This document shows positions 35,343 through 46,841 of a stretch of DNA of 64,000 bases, piece after piece. A model generated the notes under the pieces. It had not been told where the DNA came from and ran no database searches. It was given only the letters and a program-made list of their open reading frames with translations. How positions within the stretch are numbered: position 1 is the stretch's first letter; every line of letters starts with the position of its first letter. The DNA comes from Malus domestica. Lineage: Eukaryota > Streptophyta > Magnoliopsida > Rosales > Rosaceae. The stretch is from assembly GCF_042453785.1 (NCBI RefSeq), contig NC_091676.1:1743501-1807500 (forward strand). The letters run 5' to 3'. The position numbers and the translations under genes are program-made.

Positions 35343-35454
35343 AACAAAAAAATGCATTGATCTACTAACAATTTGATACTTTATGTCTTCAAATAAAAAA
35401 CAAGATCAAATAGCTACAATATTTCCCCAGGTAAACAAAATTATCAATTAAAAA

Positions 35455-35865
35455 TATTGAACACTAACTATTTCTCGAATTGGATAGGGGTACCGATACT
35501 ATTTCTTAAATAGAACATTAGTACTATTATTATTTCTTAAACTGAATACTAGCACTATCAATATTTCTTAAACTGAACATTCATTATTTCTTAAACTAAG
35601 CACTGGTACTGTCACTATTTCTTAAACTGAACATTCACTATTTCGTAAACTGAACACAAATATTATTACTATTTCTTAAACTGAATATTCACTATTTTGT
35701 ATACTGAACACGGGTATTATCATTATTTCTTAAACTTAACACTAATATTATTACTATTTCTTAAGCTGAATACTGACTATTTCTTAAATTGAACACTGAC
35801 TATTTTTATAATTGAATACAGGTACTGTCACTATTTCTTAAACCAGAAATAGTGAATTAGGGTTT
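35455..35865. repeat. Minisatellite of ACTATTTCTTAAACTGAACA units
   Basis: Roughly twelve imperfect units, often paired into about 45-bp higher-order units with an interposed ctggtactgtc/ttattatt segment. It occupies the place where exon 2 and the 3' intron of the MLP relic at 36.0 kb should be, and is absent from copy A. Confidence 0.8.
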
Positions 35866-35995
35866 AGTTATTATGATATATTGTTGGATTATGATTAACA
35901 TATAATTGTGTTCTGGCCTTATAGAAAAAAAGGTACACACCATGTTAAATACATGTAGGTATTTATATATAAATATATATTACGCACGTATACTG

Positions 35996-36171
35996 TAATT
36001 CCAACTTTTGATAGATCAAGCCATGAGTTTCCCAGTCCCCTTCATGCACCTGGATACTGCCAGAACAAATTTTTGGGACGTGTGGCGAGCCTGGCTCTTG
36101 AAGATGTTGTAGAACTTCTCAGCAGGTGCCTTGATTTCGATCTCAGTCTCAACCTTACCGTGCAGAGTCAT
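35996..36171 (-). pseudogene. MLP pseudogene, exon 1 only
   Basis: The minus strand gives MTLHGKVETEIEIKAPAEKF.., a normal MLP start. A 2-nt gain (CACACGTC for CACGTC) then shifts the frame. In the next frame the IQVHEGDWETHGLI block continues to the exon end. Exon 2 is absent; a minisatellite lies there. The intron side (35870-35960) matches 15785-15900, proving this is the partner of the exon 2 relic in copy A. Confidence 0.8.
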
Positions 36172-36508
36172 GTTTATGATCAGTTGGGATGGCACCATAA
36201 TTAATCAATTTGCACCATACTACTAAATTTTTTTAATTTTTCATCATTTCTTTCGTTAAGTAGGTGTGCTATCCGCATGACTGCCTTCAAAGGGTAAAAA
36301 AGTCATTTTACCTACACCTTCTGTCTTCTTTCTTTTCTCCGAACTTTCTCTTCTTCTTCCTTTTCACCAAGCCGAGCCCGTGCTGTTCCACCATGCTCCA
36401 CCGGCACGATTTTCCGGCGAACACCAAAAGAAACAATGGGAGGGATCTGAGCTCGTAGATTCGCGTTCACTACATCCCTTTCTTACACTCATCGCAAACC
36501 CTACCCTC

Positions 36509-36790
36509 CTATTCCAGTGGGTACACCTCCCCCGTCGCCATTGAGTTTCTGAATAAAAACCGCGCGTACAACTCGACCACCACCGCCGCCACTCCTACGG
36601 CTCCCATAGCCACCAACGCGTGCTCTCGCGAAGACCCGCACCTGAAGTTGGTGCCTTCGATTATGATCGAGTACTTGGACTTTGTCTCTCCCGGATCCAC
36701 GAAGCGCATGGAGTAGGAGGCGGGGAGGCCGCAGAGCGCGTAAGACCCAAGCTTGGCGATGTGGGGAGAAGATGAGATAGATTTGATCAA
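36509..36790 (-). pseudogene. Captured host gene fragment, function unknown
   Basis: An open stretch of about 93 codons with high GC and no ATG at its 5' end (the frame opens at TTG). It has gene-like content: AKLGSYALCGLPASYSMRF, then DPGETKSKYSIIIEGTNFRC, then a probable membrane span (HALVAMGAVGVAAVVVEL), ending GEVYPLE and a stop. I do not recognise the family. Codon use and GC content differ strongly from the AT-rich surroundings, and its 5' side ends abruptly at the LTR element. It is most likely the last exon of a host gene picked up by the surrounding TIR element. Confidence 0.5.
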
Positions 36791-36814
36791 GCCTTGCCAA
36801 AGAATCTGGGAAGT

Positions 36815-38057
36815 ACAAAATAATAGGAATATTATTAAACTAACGAGAATGCGGGAATGGCTACAAAACCCTAGAATGCTACATTGTGACTAATTTATTG
36901 TTCTACGAGCTACAAAGCATCATATATATAGAGAACTAACATAACCCTAGTAGGCAAGAAAACGAAACCCTAATACTAACGGGCTAAGCCCAAATTCAAA
37001 CAATAAAATAATCATAAATTCTAACACCCCCCATCAAACTCATGACGGTATACGGCAAGAGTTTGGAACAAGAAGAGGCGGATGCAAGCTCCGTTAGGCA
37101 GACACGACAAAACAAGCTCCGTAGGCGGACACGACAAAGCAAGCTCCGTTAGGCGGACACAATAAGGCAAGCGGGTGAGCAACCAAGTGAGCAAATGAAC
37201 AATCCAAGCTTCAATCAACAAGGCCCAACCAAAGGCCTTCAAACAAATCATAATAGCAACAACACGTTTGCCCCAACAAAAAGCAACAAATACTGCCTAC
37301 CAACTCTTTTCCACTAGCAACTTTTCACAGGTCAACAAACTTTTTTTTTCTTTGCTTTCTTCCTTCGATCTGCGAACAAAGTGTGGTAACAAATGGTGGG
37401 TGCGGCGGTTGCTGGGTAGGGCAAGCAAATTCATCTCTAGGTGCAGTTATGGGACGACATCAGGTTACAAGTCCGGGCAGCAATGGTTCCAGGTGGGTTC
37501 AACGGATTATGGGTAGCAATGGGTTTCGATATGGGCTTCAAAAAGTTGTCAGGCAGCAGCAATGCGAATCGATTCAGATGGTACAGGCTATAGCAACGAG
37601 TGCGATGGCCAACTCGTGCATGCGTCATTGGGTGGCAAGACGACGACGTGATGCATGCAGCAAATAGATTCAATTTTTTCTCCCTTTTTTTAAGCAACAA
37701 AACCCTAACTAGGGCACAACGACAAACCACAACGAAGAAGAGGAATGTGACAAGACAAACAAACTAGCTACCAAGAACAGATTCAACCCATCAAACCTGC
37801 TATGATACCAAGTTGAATATCAGAGTGCGCAACGAACAAGACTACAAAATAATATGAATATTATTAAACTAACGAGAATGTCAGAATGACTACAAAACCA
37901 TAGAAGGCTACATTGTGACTAACTTATTGTTTTACGAGCTATAAAGCATCATGTATATAGAGAACTAACCTAACCCTAATAAGCAAGAAAACGAAACCCT
38001 AATACTGATGGGTTAAGCTCAAATTCAAACAATAAAATAATCCTAAATTCCAACACT
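36815..38057 (-). mobile_element. Non-autonomous LTR element (LARD/TRIM-like), second member, broken
   Basis: Same family as 4952-6320 in reverse orientation. Two LTR blocks of roughly 210-240 bp (about 36815-37026 and 37818-38057) enclose about 0.8 kb with no gag or pol. The primer-binding site TGGTATCATAGCA is next to the right-hand LTR on the minus strand. The internal ends and the gctccgttaggcggaca array match the first member. The two LTRs are visibly diverged, so it is much older than the copia element. It looks broken, with about one break. Confidence 0.65.
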
Positions 38058-38460
38058 CCACATACTCTACTGCACCAAATTCCCCTTTCTCTCTCTTCTC
38101 TTCTATTCTCTCTCTCTCTCTGCTTTTCCTTTTCACATTGCTTCTTATTGATGACCCACAACCACTCTAACACGTTGCCGCTACTCTCTTCCTTCCTTTC
38201 CTTTCCTTGTAAGAAAACAAGTATTCTTCCCCTCCTCTGAGCGCTTTTTACTCTCAGAGATTTTCCCCAACTGAGTTTTTCATTTACTGCAAAAACATAT
38301 TTTCTTTTGGGGTTTGGGGTTTAAAGGGAGGGTTTTTCTCTGTTTATTTACAAATTTATTGAAAAGTTGAGCTCTTTGTGCTTCCGATGTAATGAGTTCT
38401 CTTTCCTTTAAAGGGTCTTGTTTGGTAACTTTGGTTACTGAGAAAATGAGCGTTCTCTAT
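38058..38460. other. Leader-like CT-rich sequence
   Basis: The run of ctctctct (38090-38130), followed by a gtaagaaaac donor-like site and T-rich sequence, looks like a 5' untranslated exon and intron start. No coding region follows. It may be another captured piece inside the TIR element. Confidence 0.25.
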
Positions 38461-38742
38461 CGTTTGGTATGCAGACGGGACGGGACGAAACGGAATGGGA
38501 CGGGACAGGACGGGACAGAACAGAGAGGAAGCGAAGATGCCCTCGGATGGAAACAAGAAGGAAGAAGAAGAAGATGGAGAGGTTATAATTTTGTGTTCCA
38601 CAGATGTGGAACGAGTCGTTCCAGGGGGATGAGGTGGAACAAAAATTCACCAAAAACTCGTTATGTGGAACAGTATGTTCCACCCGTTTTAGGCGCACCA
38701 AACATGGGACAGAACGCCCCGTCCCACGTACCAAACGGTACC
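38461..38742. mobile_element. MITE with GGGACGGGAC ends
   Basis: CGTTTGGTATGCAGACGGGA on the left pairs with the inverse of gtcccacgtaccaaacg on the right. The interior has a gttccac/gtggaac palindrome. Non-coding. Confidence 0.55.
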
Positions 38743-38919
38743 TAAGAGATGAATTTGGGGAGTACAAAGTGAAAGTGTTGGTGGAGAGAATGGAATGTGC
38801 AGGGGAATGACTTTTTTGCCCTTTAAAGGGTAGTCATGTGGATAGCACGCGACCTACTTAATGTAAGAATAGATGAAAAATTAAAAAAATTGACAAAATG
38901 TGCAAATTGACTAATTATG

Positions 38920-40177
38920 AGAATTGAGGGAGGAAATTGACCAAAATTAGAGTTGAGAGAGGAAATTGGCCAATGTTTACAAGTTAATTATGAATACCTG
39001 TATTAATTTATGCGATAACTTAGAAAAAGTAGTGCTTCAAAGGATCGCATGAAAAACATTCGTTTATTAAAAAAATTCAGATAAAGGAAATATATAAGAC
39101 AAACGTACGTAATCACTTTCGGTTCGATTATGAACATGATTTGGATCAATAATATTAGGGTGCTATATATTATTGATATTATTAGATTTCAATAACCAAT
39201 CACTGGTTTTTTTGCAATATTATACTTGTACATTTTCAAGCTACCACATTTTTTTCCTTCTGGATGTATGAAAATTTAGGTATTGCGTTTGTTCCTTTGT
39301 TAAGAAGTCATCCCCAACTCCCTTGCCCTATTATTTTTATCAAGGAAAAATAACTCCCCAGTTTAAAAGCTATATAATTAACCAGCATGAATGCTGGACA
39401 ACTGTCGAAAGCAAAACTCAAAATTCATTGTATAATTAACAGTGAGACTAAAGGCTGACTAAGAACATGATTGTCAAAAGTTATATAAAAAAAATATATA
39501 TCAGAGTAAATCTCCAACAAATCAGAAAGTAAATCGTTAAAATATAGAGTATACATACATATAAAGTGAATAATTAATATAGAATATCTTTTGTACTAAA
39601 AAATATATATATATATATAATGTTGAGAATGAATTTCACATTAATAGGAAGAAGGACTTTGCATAAACTTATAAGTAAGTTGGGCTACTCTCTCATATTG
39701 CCAATTGATTTTATGATAGAACATCAACTTTCTTCATGGTACCAGAGTAGGTTGTCTCACATATGAAGCCAAACGGCCACGTGCGCTCCATGTCACCCCT
39801 TTGTGTTGTCCACGCGTTAGGCTTGAAAATTCGTCACACGTGAAAGGATGTGTTGAAAATGAATCTCACATTGATGGGATGAACGACCTTACATATTGGA
39901 CAAATATTGTAGAGTACACCACATTTTATTTATAGATGATCGACAACCATAATCTATTACATCACAATGTCATATATGACATCCTTCGTACATCTTTTAA
40001 AATACACACAAACCTAATTAAGAAAAGCATTTTATTTAAGTAGGTACGCATTGATGAACATATGCATGCATGATTACATATAATTGAACCCTTTCTAACA
40101 AGACCAGCAAAAGCTCTTTCCAACCGTTGCATATGCTGCAGCCTGCAGATATGGTTTTTATTCGTTAATTTATTTAT
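38920..40177. other. No gene seen; 3' flank of the truncated MLP
   Basis: The part from 39640 is collinear with 16.72-17.23 kb. 38920-39000 has two gaggaaattgaccaa-like repeats. Nothing else recognised. Confidence 0.4.
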
Positions 40178-40625
40178 TTATGCTCCCAGAAAGTGAGCGT
40201 CAAGATCCTGGACGAGTTTAACCATCAAACCGACATATCTATCTGGAGCTTCAACATTCTCATTCAGTTTCTCGTATTCGATCCACAGGTTGGCAATGCA
40301 GGTGCTTTCATCTTTTTGAGTGAATTTATAGACACCCTTGAAGCTGTTATAACTATGAGTGTATGATGATCTGAGCACAACTGTTAAGGTATACATACAT
40401 ATAAAGTGAATAATTAAACAGGAAAATTGAAGTAGTGGTACCTAGTTCATATTTCCAAATCTTAATAGAGCCGTGTGTTTCCCAGTCTCCTTCATGCACA
40501 TCAACTCCCTTGATATGGGTATTAGAAATGTTTGGGATGAGGTGGGCGCTCTTGAACATGTTGTACAACTTGTCAGCTGGTGCCTTAATTTCTATTTCAG
40601 TCCCAATTTTACCATGCAGAACCAT
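40178..40625 (-). pseudogene. MLP copy B of the 17.2-kb gene, internal deletion
   Basis: Exon 1 (40625-40442) is intact (one conservative change) and the donor ACTAG|GTACC is kept. Compared with 17235-18088, about 0.4 kb is missing. The loss runs from the middle of the intron into exon 2 and takes the acceptor and the first third of exon 2 (through ..GLEG..YYKSF). What remains of exon 2 (SFKGVYKFTQKDE.. to ..DLDAHFLGA) is open. No acceptor is evident in the residual 45 bp of intron. Loss of the GLEG loop and two strands would destroy the fold. The duplication's other copy at 17.2 kb is intact. Confidence 0.85.
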
Positions 40626-41238
40626 GTTTATGAGCAGTTTTGAATTGATGGGTGCTACTCAGAAATTATAAGAGAAGAATGTTATAGGATATGTATAATT
40701 TGGGCTCCTACCCTCCTTAAATACAAGTGACTAGAGTTAAATTGCGAGATAAAACTATATGTGTCCGAAACACGATGCGGCATGCCATATATATGTAATA
40801 TAAGTGGAGGGATTTTTTTTTTTTTTCAAGTGTTCCTATACTTGTATATGATATATAACATATGTACCCGTGTTCTGGATATTAAAAAAATCTCTCGTAA
40901 TATTTTAATAGTGGGTAATCCAATTTAAAAACCAAATCATGCAACAGTTGATAAAGATTAAGTCGTATATTTTTAAAATCATACTTCTCGGGATAATTGG
41001 AATCCTATGAAGCAATGATCAGAAGTTCACAACATGCATGGATAGATGAAGGGTTTGCTCATGGATAGGGAGACCAAATTTCTAAACTAAAATTTGTAAA
41101 TCAAATGATGTGGAGGTAGATGATTAAATTATTACTTAAATGTTGATTAACATGCTTATTTCTTATTAATAATATATCATTTGGTTTGCATTCACGCATG
41201 CAATAAAGATTAAATTAGTACGATCGCACTAAAATTTA

Positions 41239-41386
41239 GGGATATGCTATCCACACACCTCAAATTACTTCCCACACACCCCTTGTTAATTTATGTCTGT
41301 TGATCTTCTTCAATTAATCCGATCCGACGGCCGAAAATTAGAAGGGTGTGTGAGAAGTAAAATGGGATGTGTGGATATTACATCCC
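41239..41386. mobile_element. 148-bp MITE, family M3 (copy 1), copy B only
   Basis: Inverted ends GGGATATGCTATCCACACAC and the inverse of gtgtggatattacatccc. The duplication AAAATTTA flanks it (41231-41238 and 41387-41394). Copy A has the unfilled site near 18718. Confidence 0.85.
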
Positions 41387-42154
41387 AAAATTTATCTGTA
41401 AATGTTTTAAAATAAAATGTAATTTATCTGCAAAATGTCTTAGAATAAAAAAAAAAATTATCTCTTGAATGATCATATCTATTTATTTATTATCATTATT
41501 ATATTTTTGGATAGATCGATACTTATCGCGTCTGGTTTTTTTTGTCAAAAAGCCATCAAATGGGGAGGCAGGGATGAGGTATTAGGTATCCAAAATGTCA
41601 GTTTCACATAATCTTACTAAAGTTTAAAGATCTTTGAAGACTATCATTGATGATTGATCATCCAACAGGTGCATTATTTATTTTTTAATAAACGGTAATA
41701 GTTACACTAAGGAGATGGAGGAGTGTGCTAAATCTTACAATGAACTTGGCAAAATAATATGATTCATCTTTGTTTTTTGCAAGAATCAAACCTAAAACCT
41801 CTCACTTATAAGTGAAAAGGAATATCACTAGATCGTAATACTAAGTGGTCACGTGCATTATTTATAGATAACAATAATAACAAGAATTTTTTTTTCTTTT
41901 TCATGCTGGGCCATTTTTCCTAAAGTGGTGCTAGAGATGCCATCTTTTTAAACTATAATTGTAAATCACGTGATATGGCGGTTGATGATTAGATTATTTT
42001 TTTTAATCATTAAAAATGTAATTCAACCATCAACAACTACATCATTTGGTTTACAAAATTTGGCCAAAAAAGACAGTCTCTTTAGCATTTTGCTTCAATG
42101 TATAACTTTTAGTCATGAGTCTATACCAATTTTCATTTCTAGATTTTAAAATTA

Positions 42155-42299
42155 GGGTGATATATCCACACCTCGTTTTACTTCTCACACACCTTTTTAA
42201 TTTTCAGCCATTAGATCAAATGAATTGAAGAATATCAATGTACATAAATTATCAAGTAGTGTGTGAGATGTAAAGTGAGGTGTGTGGATAGCACACCCT
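42155..42299. mobile_element. 145-bp MITE, family M3 (copy 2), copy B only
   Basis: GGGTGATATATCCACACCTC is mirrored by gaggtgtgtggatagcaca at the right. It is flanked by TTAAAATTA on both sides (42146-42154 and about 42300-42308). Copy A has the unfilled site near 20146. Confidence 0.85.
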
Positions 42300-42740
42300 T
42301 TAAAATTACATCACGCTACTCGTTAAGTTTGGTTTTAAAAAACAAAAACTGAAAAAAAAAATTGAACCATTCACCAAATAAAAATAATAAAAAAATGAAT
42401 AAGCCGAATCGTACTAAAATTTCGATTCGATTGGATTCGGTTTTAGTAGTTAAAAAACCGAACCATACCGAAATACCTTGTAACCATAACAACGTCGTTA
42501 CACACTTATGGTAACCCTAACTGTATTCCTCTCCTCCTCGTCCTCATCGCTTCAGTTCAATCCTCAACTTAAGTCATGTTCCTCTGCGCCTCTGACGCTC
42601 CACGTCCTCAATCTTCAATCCCTCCTCGACGTCGAGATCCCTCCATCGCAACTCCACCGCTGCTCTTTCATCACACAGCTCCACCGAAACCTGTCACCCT
42701 TTAACCTAACAGTGTTTTCTGTTGAATAATTTTTTTTAAA

Positions 42741-43481
42741 TGATGATAAACCCACTCCGTTGTCCTATTTTTACATCCATATTATAATTTCATCCACCAT
42801 AAAAATTAAAAATTAAATAAAATATTATTTCTTCACCCACCATTATTCCTAAAATAACCTCTAATGTCTAATTTTTTAAACAATTATATTAAGATGTTTT
42901 TTTTTTAAAAAAAAAAAACTTCATGCTTCCTTAACTGCCACTACTCTAGCCGCACCAGAACCTCCTCCCACCCTATCAAAAACCAAAACTTTTGACACCT
43001 GCTTGGCAGCATCTCCTTTGGAAAGAAAGAGAAACCAAAGGGGAAGGAAGAGAGAAGCAGAGAGGGAGTTTTCCAATACAGAAGCAGATTGCTCTAAATC
43101 GATTTATTCCAACTGGATTTGGGTATTCTTCGATTTTAAAATCTGGGTTGTCATCGTTATTCGTAGGAGGAGAGGATGGAGGTGGTAGTACCATAATTGA
43201 AAGGGAGAGTTGGGTGGTGTTCATTTATAGGGAGGGTAATGGATGATTGGAGATTTGATAGTCGTCAGTCCATCGCGGATGATTTGAGAGGAAGATGGAT
43301 TTATTTTTACTTTTGTTACTTTTAGTTTTTCTTTATTCTCTTTTAGTTTATTTAATTAAAGTTATAACAAATTTATATAAGTGGATTTAAAAGTCTTTTG
43401 CTAAAAGGATAATTATGTGATTAACATTTTTATTAAAAGGTGGGATGAGAAAATAAGATAATGGGGTGGTTTTAGTAGCAC
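42741..43481. mobile_element. TIR element of about 0.74 kb, copy B only
   Basis: The left end gataaacccactccgttgtc and the right end (inverted: actaaaaccaccccattatc) pair over about 33 bp. Copy A reads through at about 22460. The interior (42930-43260) is GC-richer, purine-rich and gene-like, but its frames carry no domain I know. It may be another captured fragment. Confidence 0.55.
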
Positions 43482-43983
43482 TTTTTTTTTTTGGACAAGC
43501 CATAGGATAATCCAAATTTATCTAAACCACAAAGAAAGAGAGTTTGAACACAAGACGCAATCAGTTAAATAGGAAGATAATCAATTTTATATTTGGATCA
43601 TCATGATATGAATTAAGAACAAGGGAAATTGGTCGTTATAGGACAATTACAAATTTTTGTTGCTGAAATAGTAAAATCAACATGACCGACATAAGGCTTG
43701 ACACGTGAAATGTCTCAAATGGCCATGTATGTATAGTGTACCTAGAACAACACGATGGATCATATTGATTGTCCTATTACTTTCAGCATAAAGGATTTGT
43801 AATGTCCTACAACCACCAATTTTGCCTAGTCCATTGAAATGAAAAGAGAACCAAAAACACAATCCAAATTGTATGATGTAATCAGCAACTGTGCACATCA
43901 GCCATGCATAATTGAGATCCAGTTAAGATTTATATATTAAATTATATACAGAATCATCTTTGTAAAAATGAGGTATTGATCAC

Positions 43984-46841
43984 TTATTTAGCAGATCTAT
44001 CTTTTCTGGAACTAACTGTAACCGGAGAGGCAGAAAGGCGATTTTGTTTATCTGAAACCACCGGGTAATCAAGTTTCTTACTATTGTTTTCATCTTTGTA
44101 AGACTTTGAAGGAGATGCTGATCCAAATATCTGCACTGTTAGGCTTCCACCTGAAGAGAAACAAGAAGTAAACATAAATAATGCATATCAAAAACAAACA
44201 AGTATACATCAACCTACAAGATGCTTGGGGATATGCTGAAGTGCAGGGGAAATGATAATGCATTGGTAACGTCTAGTTGACAGCATGTTGAATACTATAT
44301 AACCACTGTTTTTTCTACAGTAAAAGGTGGTTCGAACATCTAGCATGAAACTGGATAAATCTTTGCTGATGACAGTTTGTTAAATTCAAAGCATTGCGCT
44401 TATTGATGGTATACTTGGTAGTTTACTAATACTAGGTAATGATAAATAAAAATTGTGAGGTAGAGGTTTTTTTTATTCCCTCTAACCAGAGGTAAAGAGT
44501 ACTTTACCTAGCACCAGAGCAGCGCCAACCCAACCAGTAGCACCCCACCTTTCCCCAAGGAGAAACCATGCAAAAGCAGCACCCCAGACCGGCTCCAAAC
44601 TATAAATTATTGCTGTTTCTGTTGCTGATACATCACGCATTGCGGCCATCTGGAAAAAATACTTTCCATCAAAACTTTAAGCTAAAAAGATGCTTTCAAA
44701 TAAAACAACATTGGAGAGTTTATTTTGTTTCGAAACAGCATAAGTAGTATACTCAACCAGAGGTCCTATAATTTACAAATATTAATTTTGTATACCGGCG
44801 ATAAGATAAGCTTTATATCGGAGATATTTGTATCCATTGAATCACTAGTAACTTAGAATGCAAAACTAAATTACTCTCTCAGATCAGCATTTACACATAC
44901 CTCTACCCATAAGCATAGACCAGTCGAAAATATGCCCGAATACAGTGCAGGTATCCATGGGAACACAACCATCCATTCCCAGAACATCCCCCACGTCCAT
45001 AACGATGGGTTAAAATCTTGGAGGCCACCCGACCCTACTCCAACGCAGTACCATATAGCTGACATGACAGTAACAACACATACCTGAATGGAATCTTAGA
45101 ACCTTAGAACTGTCGACACCACCAATGAAGATTAACAAGTAGCATTAATCACGATGTAATTAACATGGACATAACATAAGGACAACATATACTAACCTCA
45201 TAACCGAGCAGAGCTAAGAAATTTTCACTTTTCGTGTTTCTCGAAATGTGCTCAGTTCTTAGCATATGGACACCAAAAAACACAGCACTTAAGAAGTTCA
45301 ACAAGTCTCCAACCTGAAAAGGCTTTGTTTGTTACAATTTGACTAAGAGCAAGTGAGACAGACTGATCACCAAAATTATAAAAAATGATGATGATTCTCT
45401 ATATATCTAAAAAGGGTAAAAATAACTTACACTGGGGGGCGATCCACTGGATTCCAGCATTGCAACCCCTATGATAGACACAAAAGCTCCAAACCAGGTA
45501 CGAGCAGGAACTATTGCTCCTAACATACCATCAAGCAAGGGAACTATAACTACCTGTTAAATTCAACAAGAAAATGCCAAACATTGTACTTTCAGGTACT
45601 CCCAGAAAACAAGAAATTTGCCTTCCCATATATGCATAGAAGGTTAATTAAGGTACTTACAGTGAACATGGACAGAAACGATGCACGACCAGCATCTGAA
45701 GTTTGCAATCCCAGTGCCTGCATGAGATACCCTAGACTGACCCAGAAACCCAACTCAATCCCTGCTTTACATGTCTGAGCATCACCTCGAGCTTGGAACA
45801 CAAATGGGATGAACGGAATGGCTGACACAGCAAACCGCACAACAGTGAAGGCTGCCGGGTCCATGATGGCTTCCACCTCTTTTACAATCGAGAAATTACT
45901 GGCTACAACAAGCGAACAAAATGAGTGAAACAAATTTAAAATTGTGATCCACACACTTCCAATGAGCCTCTCGAGCCCGAATTTTATACCAAGCAACTCC
46001 AAATCAACCAGTTTAAAAGCTGCATTTCGTTTGCATTTTTCGTTATACATTACTAATTGAATATCTGTTAGAAAGTAAGTTCTGCCCCCTCAATACCAAA
46101 CCGCGCTAAGCTCTTTAGTTCGATCTTCACCTGAAGCTCTACATGATCTCTCTGTTCAAGGCCTAAACCCTATATTTCTTTTCCCTTTACACACATCCTT
46201 CTAAAGTTTTCTACTTTCGCTCAAAAATTCGAAATTTTACAGAATCGGGTCGTTTCAACTTAACTCGAGCTACCATTGCGTATCATCAAATGAAATATTT
46301 TTCCACATTTTCATGGTTTTTATGAACAATCAAACATTAAGCAGAAAATAATTTATGAAAATATTAAAAAGGTTTAAAAAGGAAGAAGCTTTTTACCATA
46401 AACGACGGTGATGACGTTGAGCAAGATGATGCTCCTAACTTTCTTGGAAGCGAAAAAGATCCTTCGCCACAGAGATCGTTTGCTGAACAAGGACTTGAAG
46501 CTCAAGGTCGTTACTCTCCTTTCGTCTTGCGATCGATTTCCACTAGAATTTTTAACCGATGTGGTTGGGTTCGGATTCCAATTCGGACCATCCAATTTCA
46601 CTGGCTTTCTAAGTCCCTGTTTGGCATTAGGTTTAGAGCTACTACTAGGAGAAGAAGAAGGAGGAGGAGGAGGATAAGAAGAAGCGGTTAAACGAGGTCG
46701 TTTCCGGGGATTTGTGTGAAAGGAAGAGAAAGTTGAGGAGTTAGTAGAAGAAGAGCATTTGATGGCGGTGGTGGCGCGAATCGATGAGTTCCACGACCAC
46801 CCGAATGGTGATTGGGCAGCCATGGATGAGCACTGGAGCAC
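43984..46841 (-). CDS. EamA-type (DMT superfamily) transporter, plastid-targeted, 7 exons, 472 aa
   Basis: Exons: 46841-46397, 45902-45661, 45553-45431, 45313-45197, 45083-44901, 44649-44508, 44150-43984. All introns are GT-AG, and the sum is 473 codons with stop. The product is a drug/metabolite transporter of the EamA family, similar in layout to the WAT1-related plastid proteins of Arabidopsis (recollection). The first 100 residues are rich in S, T, P and basic residues, with few acidic ones, as in a chloroplast transit peptide. After them come about ten membrane segments in two EamA repeats; visible ones include FAVSAIPFIPFVF, IVPARTWFGAFVSIIGVAML, LLNFLSAVFFGVHML, and the second repeat's SLEPVWGAAFAWFLLGE, a strong EamA signature. 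The tail is S/K-rich and hydrophilic. The second ATG (7th codon) may be the true start. The substrate is unknown. Its paralogue in copy A is dead. Confidence 0.88.

Larger units (their letters stand above)
36196..38919. mobile_element. TIR element of about 2.7 kb carrying a gene fragment and a nested LTR element
   Basis: The left end (cataattaatcaatttgcac ... cgttaagtaggtgtgctatcc ... aaaaaagtcat) is mirrored at 38811-38919 with arms of about 110 bp. It lies immediately upstream of the MLP exon 1 relic, within 25 bp of its start codon. Inside are a host-like gene fragment (36509-36790), a non-autonomous LTR element (36815-38057) and a GGGACGGGAC MITE (38461-38742). Structure suggests a Pack-MULE-like carrier. 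I could not find a clear 9-bp duplication, and the exact ends are uncertain. Confidence 0.5.

Noticed and set aside
36501-36818. 105-codon minus-strand frame with Gly/Arg-rich end
   Set aside because: Out of frame with the gene-like fragment at 36509-36790. The latter has the more natural composition and a plausible C terminus.
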